A stretch of DNA of 64,000 nt from NCBI GenBank assembly GCA_965248135.1, contig CBDFIN010000012.1, forward strand, positions 2,108,001 through 2,172,000. Reading direction: 5' to 3'. The position numbers were made by a program, and so were the translations under genes. Source of the stretch: SZUA-100 sp965248135 (GTDB lineage: Bacteria; Pseudomonadota; Alphaproteobacteria; Rhizobiales; Rhizobiaceae). Positions 9,264 through 17,757 of the stretch are shown here, one piece after another (position 1 is the first letter of the stretch; every line of letters begins with the position of its first letter). The notes beneath the pieces are model-generated. The model did not search any database. It saw only the letters and a program-made list of their open reading frames with translations, and was not told where the DNA came from.

Positions 9264-9620
9264 TTACCAATTGACCAGGCCGAGAACCCGCACCAGCACC
9301 GATGTGAGATAAAGGCCAATAGCGCTCAACAGAAAAAACACCGCAAGCGAACCCAGATCTTTGCTGTTGCGGGCGAATTTAGATCGTTTCGGCGAGGCTC
9401 GATCGACCAGCATTTCAACGGCTGTATTCAACGCCTCGATCGAAAACAAAACACAGTGCAAAATGGTAATGACCAGATAGTCACTAAAGCGCCCACCCAC
9501 AATAAACAGCAACGCAAGGCTGCAAACCAGCATCATCAATTCCAGCCGGGCGGCCTGTTCCCGCATCAGCACTATCAGCCCTGCGAGCGAGTATCGGGTG
9601 GCGTTGATAATATGTCTCAA
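9264..9620 (-). CDS. dgkA: Diacylglycerol kinase, DgkA family
   Basis: A small integral membrane kinase of 118 residues, the usual length of DgkA, which phosphorylates diacylglycerol to phosphatidic acid in the inner membrane. Family features are the N-terminal amphipathic helix with a basic start, three hydrophobic segments, the motif EALNTAVEMLVDR carrying the catalytic glutamate and metal ligand, and KDLGSLAVFFLL. It lies convergent to uvrC with no bases between the two stop codons. The neighbouring pgsA gene also serves phospholipid metabolism but reads the other way. Confidence 0.9.
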   Translation of the reverse strand: MRHIINATRYSLAGLIVLMREQAARLELMMLVCSLALLFIVGGRFSDYLVITILHCVLFSIEALNTAVEMLVDRASPKRSKFARNSKDLGSLAVFFLLSAIGLYLTSVLVRVLGLVNW

Positions 9621-9829
9621 ACCGGCGACCTGTCTGTATTTGGCGAATTATTGCAATTGGAAAAGGTGATGATCACTGAACAAATTGACTATTTTGTAAA
9701 GATTGGGTTGAAAAAAAGTCCGGCATGGCGTTGAAGTCTTTGGCCAGTTGAGCATGGGGCTTCGCGCCGGGTCCGAATTCTGATACTCAAATGGCGTTAA
9801 TAGTGTTGGAACCGGGATTTCATTGTCAA

Positions 9830-10438
9830 ATGAGTGATCATCAAAGAAAGATGACGACCGGTGAGTTGTGGAACATTTCCAACCTGCTCACCTATGGACG
9901 GATTCTGGCGGTACCTTTGGTGGTTTTGTGCTTCTATCTTGAAGGAAAACTCCAGGGCAGTGATTTTGCCCGCTGGCTGGCGTTGTCAATCTTCATCATC
10001 GCCAGCATTACCGACTTTTTTGACGGCTATCTTGCCCGCATCTGGGAACAGACATCGCCGCTGGGCAAGATGCTGGATCCGATTGCCGACAAATTGCTGG
10101 TTTCCGCCTGCCTGCTGCTGCTTGCCGCTGATGGCACCATCGCCGGTTGGGCCACATGGGCGGCCATTGTTATATTGAGCCGTGAAATACTGGTTTCGGG
10201 CTTGCGTGAATACCTGGCCGAATTGAAGGTCAGTGTGCCCGTTACCCAATTGGCGAAATGGAAAACCACCATGCAGATGGTGTCCATCGGGTTTTTGCTT
10301 GCAGGGCCTGCCGGCGATAAATGGCTGCCCTATACAACCGAGATTGGTTTGACACTGCTGTGGATTGCAGCACTGATCACTCTCTATACGGGGTGGGACT
10401 ATTTTCGCGCCGGCATAAAACATGTGGTGGAGGACTAG
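9830..10438 (+). CDS. pgsA: CDP-diacylglycerol-glycerol-3-phosphate 3-phosphatidyltransferase
   Basis: Catalyses the committed step to phosphatidylglycerol. The CDP-alcohol phosphotransferase signature DGxxARx8GxxxDxxxD is complete as DGYLARIWEQTSPLG followed by KMLDPIAD. Several hydrophobic helices follow, and GLREYLAELKVSVPVTQLAK is the characteristic later segment. The start is uncertain: ATG codons exist at 9791, 9830 and 9851, and I use 9830. It is followed three bases later by moaD, an arrangement I know from Rhizobiales genomes. Confidence 0.93.
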   Translation: MSDHQRKMTTGELWNISNLLTYGRILAVPLVVLCFYLEGKLQGSDFARWLALSIFIIASITDFFDGYLARIWEQTSPLGKMLDPIADKLLVSACLLLLAADGTIAGWATWAAIVILSREILVSGLREYLAELKVSVPVTQLAKWKTTMQMVSIGFLLAGPAGDKWLPYTTEIGLTLLWIAALITLYTGWDYFRAGIKHVVED

Positions 10439-10441
10439 GCG

Positions 10442-10693
10442 TTGAAAATGCTCTATTTTTCCTGGATACGTGAACGTGTCGGCATGGGTGAGGAGACGGT
10501 CGAGTTGCCAGCCGGCATTGGCACAGTGGCTGAATTGCTGAACTGGCTAAGATCGCGCGGCGAAGAATTTGAAGCCGTGCTCGAACATCCTAAGATCATC
10601 CGCGTTGCGGTTAATCAACAACACACCGAACATGATGAACCCTTGGGCGATGCGCGTGAAATCGCCCTTTTCCCGCCGATGACCGGGGGATGA
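10442..10693 (+). CDS. moaD: Molybdopterin synthase small subunit (sulfur carrier)
   Basis: An 83-residue ubiquitin-like protein ending in the diagnostic diglycine (FPPMTGG), whose C-terminal glycine is converted to a thiocarboxylate that donates sulfur to precursor Z. The beta-grasp pattern starts at MLYFSWIRERVG. The frame can start at TTG 10442 or ATG 10448; either way it begins within ten bases of the pgsA stop. It is followed by moaE, its partner in the heterotetrameric synthase, four bases downstream. Confidence 0.92.
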   Translation: MKMLYFSWIRERVGMGEETVELPAGIGTVAELLNWLRSRGEEFEAVLEHPKIIRVAVNQQHTEHDEPLGDAREIALFPPMTGG

Positions 10694-10697
10694 CGAC

Positions 10698-11174
10698 ATG
10701 GCCCACTCCCCCGCTACACCGTTGGTGTGCGTTCAGGCGGATGATTTTGATATCGACGCTGAAATTGCCGCTTTGAGTTCCGGCCGGCTTGATGTCGGCG
10801 CAGTGGTGACATTTACCGGGCTTTGCCGCGATGAAAAGGGCACGCTTGCAGCTTTGGAACTGGAACATTATCCCGGTATGACGGAGGCGGAAATCACCCG
10901 TATTGCCAATCGCGCCTGTGCCCGCTGGCCGCTCACCGGGCTGCGCGCCATCCACCGTTTTGGCAAAATTGAGCCGGGCGAGAATATTGTGCTGGTGGCT
11001 GCCGCCTCAAGCCATCGCCAGGCGGCATTCGATGGCGCATCCTATCTGATGGACTATCTTAAAACCCGGGCGCCGTTTTGGAAGAAAGAACACTTGAAAG
11101 ACGGCACCGCCGGTCAATGGGTTGATGCAAAAGATGTCGATAACGCAGCACTGGCCCGGTGGGAACGGGAGTAG
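10698..11174 (+). CDS. moaE: Molybdopterin synthase catalytic subunit
   Basis: The large subunit of molybdopterin synthase, 158 residues, which converts cyclic pyranopterin monophosphate to molybdopterin using sulfur from MoaD. Family segments visible are GAVVTFTGLCRD, LELEHYPGM, AIHRFGKIEPGE and the active-site region LKTRAPFWKKEHL with its lysines. Coupled to moaD. The presence of both subunits implies molybdoenzymes encoded elsewhere. The radical SAM gene beyond it is convergent and not part of this operon. Confidence 0.94.
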   Translation: MAHSPATPLVCVQADDFDIDAEIAALSSGRLDVGAVVTFTGLCRDEKGTLAALELEHYPGMTEAEITRIANRACARWPLTGLRAIHRFGKIEPGENIVLVAAASSHRQAAFDGASYLMDYLKTRAPFWKKEHLKDGTAGQWVDAKDVDNAALARWERE

Positions 11175-11294
11175 AGTATCCGTTTTGAACAAGCTGCGGA
11201 TCGTTCTCTTGGGTTTGACTGGCAGAATTATTGCCGGCGCCATGAAGGCGACAACGCCACGGCGATATTGCTTGCCATGGTACAAGTGGGAGAA

Positions 11295-12803
11295 TTAGAT
11301 CTGTTTTTCGGTCGTGAAGTCCAGCGCTTGAGAATTCTGTTCCAGAATCTCGCAATATAGCGACAGCATTTCCCTGGTCCTCCGGCGTAGAGCTCGACAG
11401 TTCCAGGCGCGCTTTTGGGTGGAAAAATTGTCGCCGAGTTGGGCGTGGGCAAAACACATTGTGCATTGGCGAAGGTTAAAACACGACCGACAATGGTCGT
11501 TGTTCATTTCGTTGAAATGGTCATAAATTGCAACTGCACTTTCTTGTAAAATGCCCGTGGTGAGGTCGCCCAAAGTCATAACGGCACTTCCATCGGTCTT
11601 CTCGCAGGTTTCAAACCCGCCACGCGTGTTGACGAAAACTCGCTCTACGCCAGGCACGCAATTGCTGTATGCGGACAGTTCGCTGTCAAAACCCGACTTG
11701 GGTTGACGTTTGTGCAAACGCTGCATATCGCGAATAAACAAATAGTATACGAAGTTGTATCCGCGGCTCTTGAAATCCGGTGTATCAAAGGCGCGTTCTA
11801 AACAGCCTTTTATGAACTTCGCGCGCATTTGCGACCAACCCTTCGCCTCAATTGGTTCCGGTCCATTTTCCGTGAAATCGTCAGGCTCGACCGAAGATAT
11901 CGACACCTGGATTGGGAATTTGGAAAAGAAACGGTCAAGTTCGACAAGATCCAGTGGGGCGGTAGCAACGGCGTTCAGCGTCACTTTTTTGGCAAAATAA
12001 TCTGGGTTGCGGGCGCGCAACCGATCCAGATTGGACTTCACACGGTTGAACGTGCCCTCTCCCTTTGGTCCGATGCGATTGCGGTCGTGGATCGGTCGAG
12101 GACCGTCCATGCTGACTACCAGATCCACATCATATTCGGTAAAGAAATCGAGGATTTCATCATTCCACAAAAGCGCGTTGCTGGTCATATGAAACCGCGT
12201 TGGCAAGTCGGCGAAGACCTCGCGAAAGTACCGGGCAGAATCCTTGATGACAGCAAAGTTGACCAACGGCTCGCCACCATACCAGCCGAGCATCCGAAAG
12301 GGATATTCGGCCTGACCGGAATGCGCTGCGAGAAAGTCGATTGCCCGGCGCGCTGTTTCGATGGACATTCGGGCGTTGTTGTGTTGACGTTTGCCCTGGT
12401 AAGAACCGCCGTAGACGCAGTAATTGCAACGGATATTGCACGCCTCTGTTACATTTAGCAGCAACGAGAACAGCATGTGCTCGTCAGATGCGTCCGGCGG
12501 GCGCTTGGCCACCACTTGATGAGGGCGCTGTGGAACAAGCACGCCAGCCTTGGTTTGCAAATCGTCAAACAACCGCTTGGCGGCGTTCATGTCTTTGAGT
12601 GAAATATCCAGCGCGTCGATATCCGCAGACCTGGCATTCATCAAATCGGGCAGAGTTTGGTAAAGCGCGTCGGGCACACGCACAATAGCATTGGTTGCGG
12701 CATCATAGACATAATTATGCTGTTTGGTCGTAAACCGCAGCACGGGAAGGGATTTATTCGAGCCACACGCAGGTGCTCGGGTTTTTTCCTGAACCGCGCT
12801 CAT
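11295..12803 (-). CDS. Radical SAM/SPASM peptide maturase (RiPP modifying enzyme)
   Basis: A 502-residue cytoplasmic enzyme. The radical SAM cluster motif CNIRCNYC is at residues 122-129 (C122, C126, C129), followed by a VYGGSYQ segment and GWYGGEP at 173-179, the SAM-binding region. The C-terminal third is a SPASM domain with eight cysteines at about 382, 400, 438, 441, 447, 450, 469 and 484, enough for two auxiliary iron-sulfur clusters. The first 100 residues have the look of a peptide-binding domain (HNYVYDAATNAIVRV). The CVYGGSY neighbourhood recalls the Cys-rich-peptide maturases of the CcpM/Clo7bot type known mainly from Firmicutes; that resemblance is from memory. Its 68-residue neighbour, 23 bases upstream on the same strand, is the likely substrate. 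The product is unknown. Confidence 0.9.
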   Translation of the reverse strand: MSAVQEKTRAPACGSNKSLPVLRFTTKQHNYVYDAATNAIVRVPDALYQTLPDLMNARSADIDALDISLKDMNAAKRLFDDLQTKAGVLVPQRPHQVVAKRPPDASDEHMLFSLLLNVTEACNIRCNYCVYGGSYQGKRQHNNARMSIETARRAIDFLAAHSGQAEYPFRMLGWYGGEPLVNFAVIKDSARYFREVFADLPTRFHMTSNALLWNDEILDFFTEYDVDLVVSMDGPRPIHDRNRIGPKGEGTFNRVKSNLDRLRARNPDYFAKKVTLNAVATAPLDLVELDRFFSKFPIQVSISSVEPDDFTENGPEPIEAKGWSQMRAKFIKGCLERAFDTPDFKSRGYNFVYYLFIRDMQRLHKRQPKSGFDSELSAYSNCVPGVERVFVNTRGGFETCEKTDGSAVMTLGDLTTGILQESAVAIYDHFNEMNNDHCRSCFNLRQCTMCFAHAQLGDNFSTQKRAWNCRALRRRTREMLSLYCEILEQNSQALDFTTEKQI

Positions 12804-12826
12804 CGGGCGCCTGCCTTTGTCTTGAA

Positions 12827-13033
12827 CTAGCTGCCGTAGCGATATCCACCGATCCCGGCGGCCTGTGCAATTTCAATTTCGATATAGCATTCACAATTTG
12901 AGTTGCATGCGTGCGCGCGTGAAACGTTGGTCACCGATTCAAGTCCTTTTCCGGGCTTTTTGAAGTTTCTCGCGAACACCAGTGCTTCTTTGAGTTCGTC
13001 ATCCGAAGCAGTTTTCAGGATATCATCAGCCAT
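12827..13033 (-). CDS. Putative RiPP precursor peptide
   Basis: A 68-residue peptide encoded immediately before the radical SAM/SPASM gene. Residues 1-40 look like a leader: acidic N-terminus (MADDIL), a helical DDELKEALVFARNF, then a basic KKPGKG. The C-terminal part, a plausible core, carries all three cysteines in HACNSNCECY (C43, C47, C49), then an alternating IEIEI stretch and a glycine/tyrosine tail GIGGYRYGS. A good ribosome binding site, GGAG, lies nine bases before the ATG. No double-glycine protease gene or peptide exporter is next to it. I do not recognise the peptide family. The role as substrate is inferred from size, composition and tight linkage. Confidence 0.72.
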   Translation of the reverse strand: MADDILKTASDDELKEALVFARNFKKPGKGLESVTNVSRAHACNSNCECYIEIEIAQAAGIGGYRYGS

Positions 13034-13480
13034 GTTCTTACTCCATATTATTGTTGCTTAGAAAATTAGCCTACTATAAATATCTAACATGCAAACTGAC
13101 CTGGATCAATTTGGCCGATTTGGCAAATATACCGTGAAGTTGTCTCGACTAACAGTTTGCGATAATCCTTTTTTTAACAATCGTCGTGCCCATGTCCTGC
13201 CGATATTGGCTCATACCACATTCCAATTCCTGATTCTCAACCGGCCCCAGACTTGAGGGACACACGCTACTGCTCGAACGCGATAAATCGCCGCACGCGC
13301 GCCGGGTAATTCCGGCTTTTTAAGGCCATTGCCTTAATCCTGGCCGACAGGCGCTGGACAAGCGACGGCCTCTTTACTAGCCTTGCTCGATAGGCGTTTG
13401 ACGTGGAGATCGCAATCGATTTTCCGTCTTGGGGCGTTCGAAATAAGATTAGGCAAGCGCCAAGAAGAAGAGGGTAGATT
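13034..13480. other. Spacer between the peptide cluster and the DsrL-like gene
   Basis: A 447-base spacer that must carry divergent promoters for the leftward peptide/maturase pair and the rightward flavoprotein gene. The first 80 bases next to the peptide gene are notably AT-rich. An 80-codon leftward reading frame at 13267-13509 overlaps the next gene's start and looks like chance. No repeat or RNA gene was recognised. Confidence 0.5.
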
Positions 13481-15439
13481 ATGGAAGAAATGAGCCAGCA
13501 AAGTCGCAATTTTCGCCGCTACAAGGATGGAGATTCGATTGATAATTGGGATCTGGCGGAAAAAATATTCGAACAGGACCGCTCCTACAAATGTCCGACC
13601 TATGTACACCGAACACCCCCCTGCCAAGGCAGTTGCCCGGCCGGTGAAGACATTCGTGGCTGGCTCAACATCGTGCGCGGTATCGAATTGCCGCCACAAG
13701 GGCTATCGGTCAAAGATATGGAGTGGGCTGAATATGCCTTCAAGCGGGCGACAGATGCCAACCCATTTCCCGCAATCATGGGGCGGGTTTGCCCGGCACC
13801 CTGCCAGGATGGCTGCAACAGAAATGAGGTCGAAGATCAGGTCGGCATTAACGCGGTCGAGCATTTCATTGGTGATTTTGCCCTGAAGCACAATTTGCCG
13901 CTTCATCCCGCCGGCAGCGATAGCGGCAAGAAGATCGCCCTGATTGGCGGTGGTATCGCCAGTCTTACCTGTGCTTATCAGTTGCGCCGCATGGGCCACG
14001 CCTGCACCGTATTTGAGGCCCATTCAAAACTTGGCGGCATGATGCGCTATGGCATTCCCGGCTACCGCACCCCGCGCGATGTGCTTGATGGCGAGATCAA
14101 GCGTATTATCGATATGGGTGTCACCGTTCACACCAATACCAAGATCGGTGTCGATGTGGAACTGGCCAGGCTGCAGCAGGATTATGATGCGATATTTGTC
14201 GGCATTGGCGCGCAAGGCGGCACACCGCTACCGGTGCCAGGCGCTGGCGAGGCGACCAACTGTATCAGCGGTATTTCGTTTCTTGATGCATTTAATGATG
14301 GCCGCCTTAAACATTCGGCCAAGCGGGTGCTTGTGGTCGGCGGTGGCGATACGGCGATGGACGTGGCGGCAGTTGCCCGCCGGCTCGGCCATATCGAACG
14401 AAGCCACGAAAAAGATCGGCCTGAATATGTTGTCTTGGGCCAAACAGCGCATGATGTTGCCACGGTCGCCAAACGGCAGGGCGCCGAAGTGACCGTTGTT
14501 TACCGAAGACCGGTTGAAAGCATGCCGGCGACCAAGATGGAAGTTGAACACATCCAACAGGAGGGCGTGAGCATCCGTGGTTCGCTTGCGCCGGTTGAAG
14601 TAGTGCTGGATGGCTCAGATCAGGCGAAGGCCTTAAGAGTAATCGAGGCTGACTGGAGCACCGGCAAGATGGTGGTCAAACCGGGCAGTGAGATCGACAT
14701 CGAATGCGATCTGATCGTTGCTGCTATCGGCCAGGTCGGCGATTTTGCCGGTATGGAAGAACTCGACAATGGCCGCGGGTTGATGAATGCGGATAGCTAT
14801 TTCCGCTGGCCGCAGAGAGAAGGTGTATTTGTTGGCGGTGATGTGGTTCGTCCGCATCTTCTAACTACTGCCGTAGGCCAGGCATCAATCGCCGCCAATG
14901 CGATTGATGATTATGTTCGCGGTGAACAACCGGGAAAACAGCCAAAGGTAAATGTGCACCATTTCAGCCTGTTGGAAAAACTGCGCGAGACCGGCCACGA
15001 ACCCGGTGATTATGACCATATCGAGCAAATGGGCACCGACCAGGCTGATTATGCCATCCACAATTATGAGGATCGTGCGGGCAGCCAGATAGTGCCGTGT
15101 GATGAACTGTTTCTTGGCCATTTCGATTATGTTGAACGCATCAAGAGAAGCGAGAATGCGATCAGCGCGACCAATGTTCTTGGCCATTTCGATGAGCGCC
15201 TCTATAGCTTTGACGCCGAGGAGGCGCAAAAAGAGGCGGACCGCTGCATGGGTTGCGGCATGTGCTTTGAATGCGATAATTGCGTCATCTATTGCCCCCA
15301 GGATGCGGTTCACCGGGTGAAGAAGAGCGACCGCACCATGGGCCGATATGTTTATACCGATTACAATGATTGTATTGGTTGCCACATTTGCGAGGACGTT
15401 TGCCCATCCGGCTATATCAAGATGGGCCTGGGGGCTTGA
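13481..15439 (+). CDS. DsrL/GltD-like FAD and iron-sulfur oxidoreductase
   Basis: A 652-residue protein built like the glutamate synthase small subunit with a C-terminal ferredoxin. Cysteines at 38, 48, 52 and 104, 108, 112 match the N-terminal 4Fe-4S region; GGGIASL at 156-162 binds FAD, and VVGGGDTAMDVA near 290 binds NAD(P)H. The C-terminus has two cluster motifs: C589, C592, C595, C598, C601, C605 and C631, C634, C637, C641. Size and layout match DsrL, the NAD(P)H:acceptor oxidoreductase of sulfur metabolism, but no dsr genes are present, and a generic electron-transfer role is equally possible. A ribosome binding site AGAGGG precedes the ATG. Confidence 0.75.
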   Translation: MEEMSQQSRNFRRYKDGDSIDNWDLAEKIFEQDRSYKCPTYVHRTPPCQGSCPAGEDIRGWLNIVRGIELPPQGLSVKDMEWAEYAFKRATDANPFPAIMGRVCPAPCQDGCNRNEVEDQVGINAVEHFIGDFALKHNLPLHPAGSDSGKKIALIGGGIASLTCAYQLRRMGHACTVFEAHSKLGGMMRYGIPGYRTPRDVLDGEIKRIIDMGVTVHTNTKIGVDVELARLQQDYDAIFVGIGAQGGTPLPVPGAGEATNCISGISFLDAFNDGRLKHSAKRVLVVGGGDTAMDVAAVARRLGHIERSHEKDRPEYVVLGQTAHDVATVAKRQGAEVTVVYRRPVESMPATKMEVEHIQQEGVSIRGSLAPVEVVLDGSDQAKALRVIEADWSTGKMVVKPGSEIDIECDLIVAAIGQVGDFAGMEELDNGRGLMNADSYFRWPQREGVFVGGDVVRPHLLTTAVGQASIAANAIDDYVRGEQPGKQPKVNVHHFSLLEKLRETGHEPGDYDHIEQMGTDQADYAIHNYEDRAGSQIVPCDELFLGHFDYVERIKRSENAISATNVLGHFDERLYSFDAEEAQKEADRCMGCGMCFECDNCVIYCPQDAVHRVKKSDRTMGRYVYTDYNDCIGCHICEDVCPSGYIKMGLGA

Positions 15440-15551
15440 TCGTCTTGCGTTGGCCGGCGATTTCGATTTTCTTCGCGGTGTTACCGCATTTGATTCGACG
15501 TGGCGAGGTGTTATACTTGGTCAGAGATCGAATTATTGGAGACACCGCGAC

Positions 15552-15776
15552 ATGACAACCAAAAGTCAGCATGTAGTTCCTAACCATGGAAAATGGAGTG
15601 TTCGACGTACCGGGGCGAAAAAAGCCTCGAGAACTTTTGACACGCAAAGTGAAGCGATCGAGGACGCTAGAAAGAAAGCGAAGAGTCAAAAAACCGAATT
15701 ATACATACATGGGCGAGATGGCCGGATACGTGAACGAGATTCTTACGGTAAGGATTTTCATCCGCCAAAAGGCTAG
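15552..15776 (+). CDS. DUF2188 family small protein
   Basis: A 74-residue protein matching the DUF2188 pattern throughout: QHVVPNHGKWSVRR at the start, a TFDTQSEAIEDARKKA helix, ELYIHGRDGRIRERDSYG, and the closing HPPKG. The family is common in bacteria and often found among accessory genes; its function is unknown. The ATG at 15552 is preceded by GGAG about ten bases upstream; a longer open frame from 15348 overlaps the flavoprotein gene and is rejected. It is followed eight bases later by the TIR-like gene, so the two are probably co-transcribed. Confidence 0.8.
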   Translation: MTTKSQHVVPNHGKWSVRRTGAKKASRTFDTQSEAIEDARKKAKSQKTELYIHGRDGRIRERDSYGKDFHPPKG

Positions 15777-15784
15777 ATTTTAGG

Positions 15785-16417
15785 TTGGCTGAAATTATCG
15801 AGTTTGACCGAAGTGTTTTCATTAACTGCCCGTTTGATGACGAATATGAACCAATTCTCCAAGCAATGTTGTTTTGCTTGGTATTTCTGGGGTTTATTCC
15901 AAGAATTGCAACGGAACGCATGGACTCGCATGAAAACAGATTAGAAAAAATCGTTGATCTAATCATCGACTCAAAATATTCCATACATGATTTATCGCGC
16001 TGTCAAGCACGTGTCGAAGGCGAATATTACCGGCTTAACATGCCATTTGAACTGGGCATTGATTACGGATGCGCCAGTTTCAAAGGCGGTATGCATTCCA
16101 GGAAAAGAATACTGATTCTCGAGCAGGAGTTTTATCGCTATCAGGCGTCAATCTCTGATCTCGCTGGCTGTGACATTCAAGTACACGAGGCTAACTTTCA
16201 AATCGCAATTCGAAAGGTCAGAAACTGGTTGGTTAGTGAAGCGGGTGCCAATTCCCCGGGGGCGCAGGAAATTTATTCGCAATATACAGATTTTCAAGAA
16301 TGGTATTACAAAAGACAACTTGCTGCCGGATTTTCGCAAGACGACATAATGGACTATCCGACAATCGAACTTCTTGACGCCATGAAAACCTGGGTTGCTG
16401 ATATCTACAAAGTTTGA
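15785..16417 (+). CDS. TIR-like / deoxyribosyltransferase-like Rossmann protein
   Basis: A 210-residue soluble protein. It opens with VFINCPFDDEYEPIL (residues 11-25), a first strand and loop of a Rossmann-like fold, then a hydrophobic helix. The block YSIHDLSRC (65-73) comes next, and then RLNMPFELGIDYG (83-95). The FELG segment with E89 looks like the catalytic glutamate loop of nucleoside deoxyribosyltransferases and TIR NADases. I recognise these blocks as a widespread uncharacterised accessory family; NAD or nucleotide cleavage is inference. The codon at 15785 is TTG with AGG directly before it, so the start is uncertain. It is paired with the DUF2188 gene. Confidence 0.6.
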   Translation: MAEIIEFDRSVFINCPFDDEYEPILQAMLFCLVFLGFIPRIATERMDSHENRLEKIVDLIIDSKYSIHDLSRCQARVEGEYYRLNMPFELGIDYGCASFKGGMHSRKRILILEQEFYRYQASISDLAGCDIQVHEANFQIAIRKVRNWLVSEAGANSPGAQEIYSQYTDFQEWYYKRQLAAGFSQDDIMDYPTIELLDAMKTWVADIYKV

Positions 16418-16536
16418 AAAAGGTAATTTTGGTATTCTCCCGCATCGAAATAGAAGCGATAGCAAACATCTTGCTGATGACATAAATACAAACGACCATG
16501 TGACACCAGCGCAGAAATCGCTATGGTCGCCGCGCC

Positions 16537-17742
16537 ATGACCGATTCTGCCAAACACAAGAAAGTCCTCTCCATCTGTTGCTCCGTTCACAGCATTCAGG
16601 ATGGATTATCGGCGTCGGTCTATGTGCTCCTGCCAATTCTGGCCCAGACCTTTGGGTTGAACTATCAACAGGTTGGCCTGTTCAAGGGGCTCAAGAGCCT
16701 GGCGCAGGCGTTGGTCGAGGTTTTTTCCGGATTTTTATCGGACAGATTTGGCGAACGGATTGTTCTTGCTGCGGGGCTCACCTTATCTGGCGCGGGATAT
16801 CTGCTGCTTTCGCAGGCCGAAGCGCAGAATACTGTACTTATCTGCCTTGTGATTGTCGGAATTGGTGGCGCTTTTCATCACTCGCCATCATCGAAGCTGG
16901 TCACCCACGCCTTTCACCCTAGCGCCCGGCGCGGCGCTTTGGGCCTCTATAATTCGGCTGGCGATGCCGGCAAACTTGCGTTCACGGCACTCATGAGCCT
17001 GGCAACTGCCGCCGCCATATCCTGGCAATTCGTCGCTTTCTTCTATGGATTGATCACGGTTGCCGGCGCGCTGACGGTGTGGTTGGTTCTTCAACGCATG
17101 TCGCAAGGCGCAAGCTCCAATCACTTTAATAGTACTGTCGGCGATGCCAAGCAGGAAAAGCCGGGCCATGGAATAACCGACCGGCGCGATTATACAGCGC
17201 TGCTTGTTGCGGTTTTTCTCGATAGCATGGTTCAGGCCGGTGTGTTGACCTTCGCAGCCTTTGTGATGATCGAAAAGGGGTTTTCGACATTTGGCGCCAC
17301 CATGGCGACGGTGCTGGTGTTGGCTGGCGGCATGTTTGGCAAAGCTGTGTGCGGTTTTCTGGCCGAGAGAATTGGTGTTCGATTGGCCTTTACAATGGTA
17401 CAGGTCACTACTGCTCTCGGCCTTATCGCCGTGGCGGCAGCTCCCGCGTGGCCCGCCTATATGTTGCTACCTTTTATCGGCATTGTGGTTCAGGGGTCGA
17501 CTTCAATAACTTACAGCTCGGTCAATGATCTCGTTCACCCCAGCCACACCGCCCGTGGTTACGCCTTCATGTATGGCTCATCGGGCTTCGCCTCTATTGC
17601 CGGCCCATTAGGATTTGGCTTGATCGCGGATCATTTCACCATCGAGACCGCCTTGCTGGCGATGGCCATCGTTTCAATCGCAGCGGTTCCGTTCTGTTGG
17701 CTGTTGAGAACCAGATCGTTGACAGTTAAATCCGCTGCCTGA
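16537..17742 (+). CDS. MFS transporter, fosmidomycin-resistance-like
   Basis: A 401-residue integral membrane protein with about twelve hydrophobic segments. The major facilitator loop motif appears after the second helix as GFLSDRFGERIV. The N-terminal segment HSIQDGLSASVYVLLP and the GGAFHHSPSSKLVT region resemble Fsr-type (fosmidomycin resistance) exporters, which is my best subfamily guess. The substrate cannot be determined. It is preceded by 119 AT-rich bases and converges on ndk. Confidence 0.82.
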   Translation: MTDSAKHKKVLSICCSVHSIQDGLSASVYVLLPILAQTFGLNYQQVGLFKGLKSLAQALVEVFSGFLSDRFGERIVLAAGLTLSGAGYLLLSQAEAQNTVLICLVIVGIGGAFHHSPSSKLVTHAFHPSARRGALGLYNSAGDAGKLAFTALMSLATAAAISWQFVAFFYGLITVAGALTVWLVLQRMSQGASSNHFNSTVGDAKQEKPGHGITDRRDYTALLVAVFLDSMVQAGVLTFAAFVMIEKGFSTFGATMATVLVLAGGMFGKAVCGFLAERIGVRLAFTMVQVTTALGLIAVAAAPAWPAYMLLPFIGIVVQGSTSITYSSVNDLVHPSHTARGYAFMYGSSGFASIAGPLGFGLIADHFTIETALLAMAIVSIAAVPFCWLLRTRSLTVKSAA

Positions 17743-17757
17743 AAGGATCAATCCTCA

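Noticed and set aside
13267..13509. 80-codon leftward frame upstream of the DsrL-like gene
   Set aside because: Overlaps that gene's start and has no family resemblance; a signal-like start alone is not enough.
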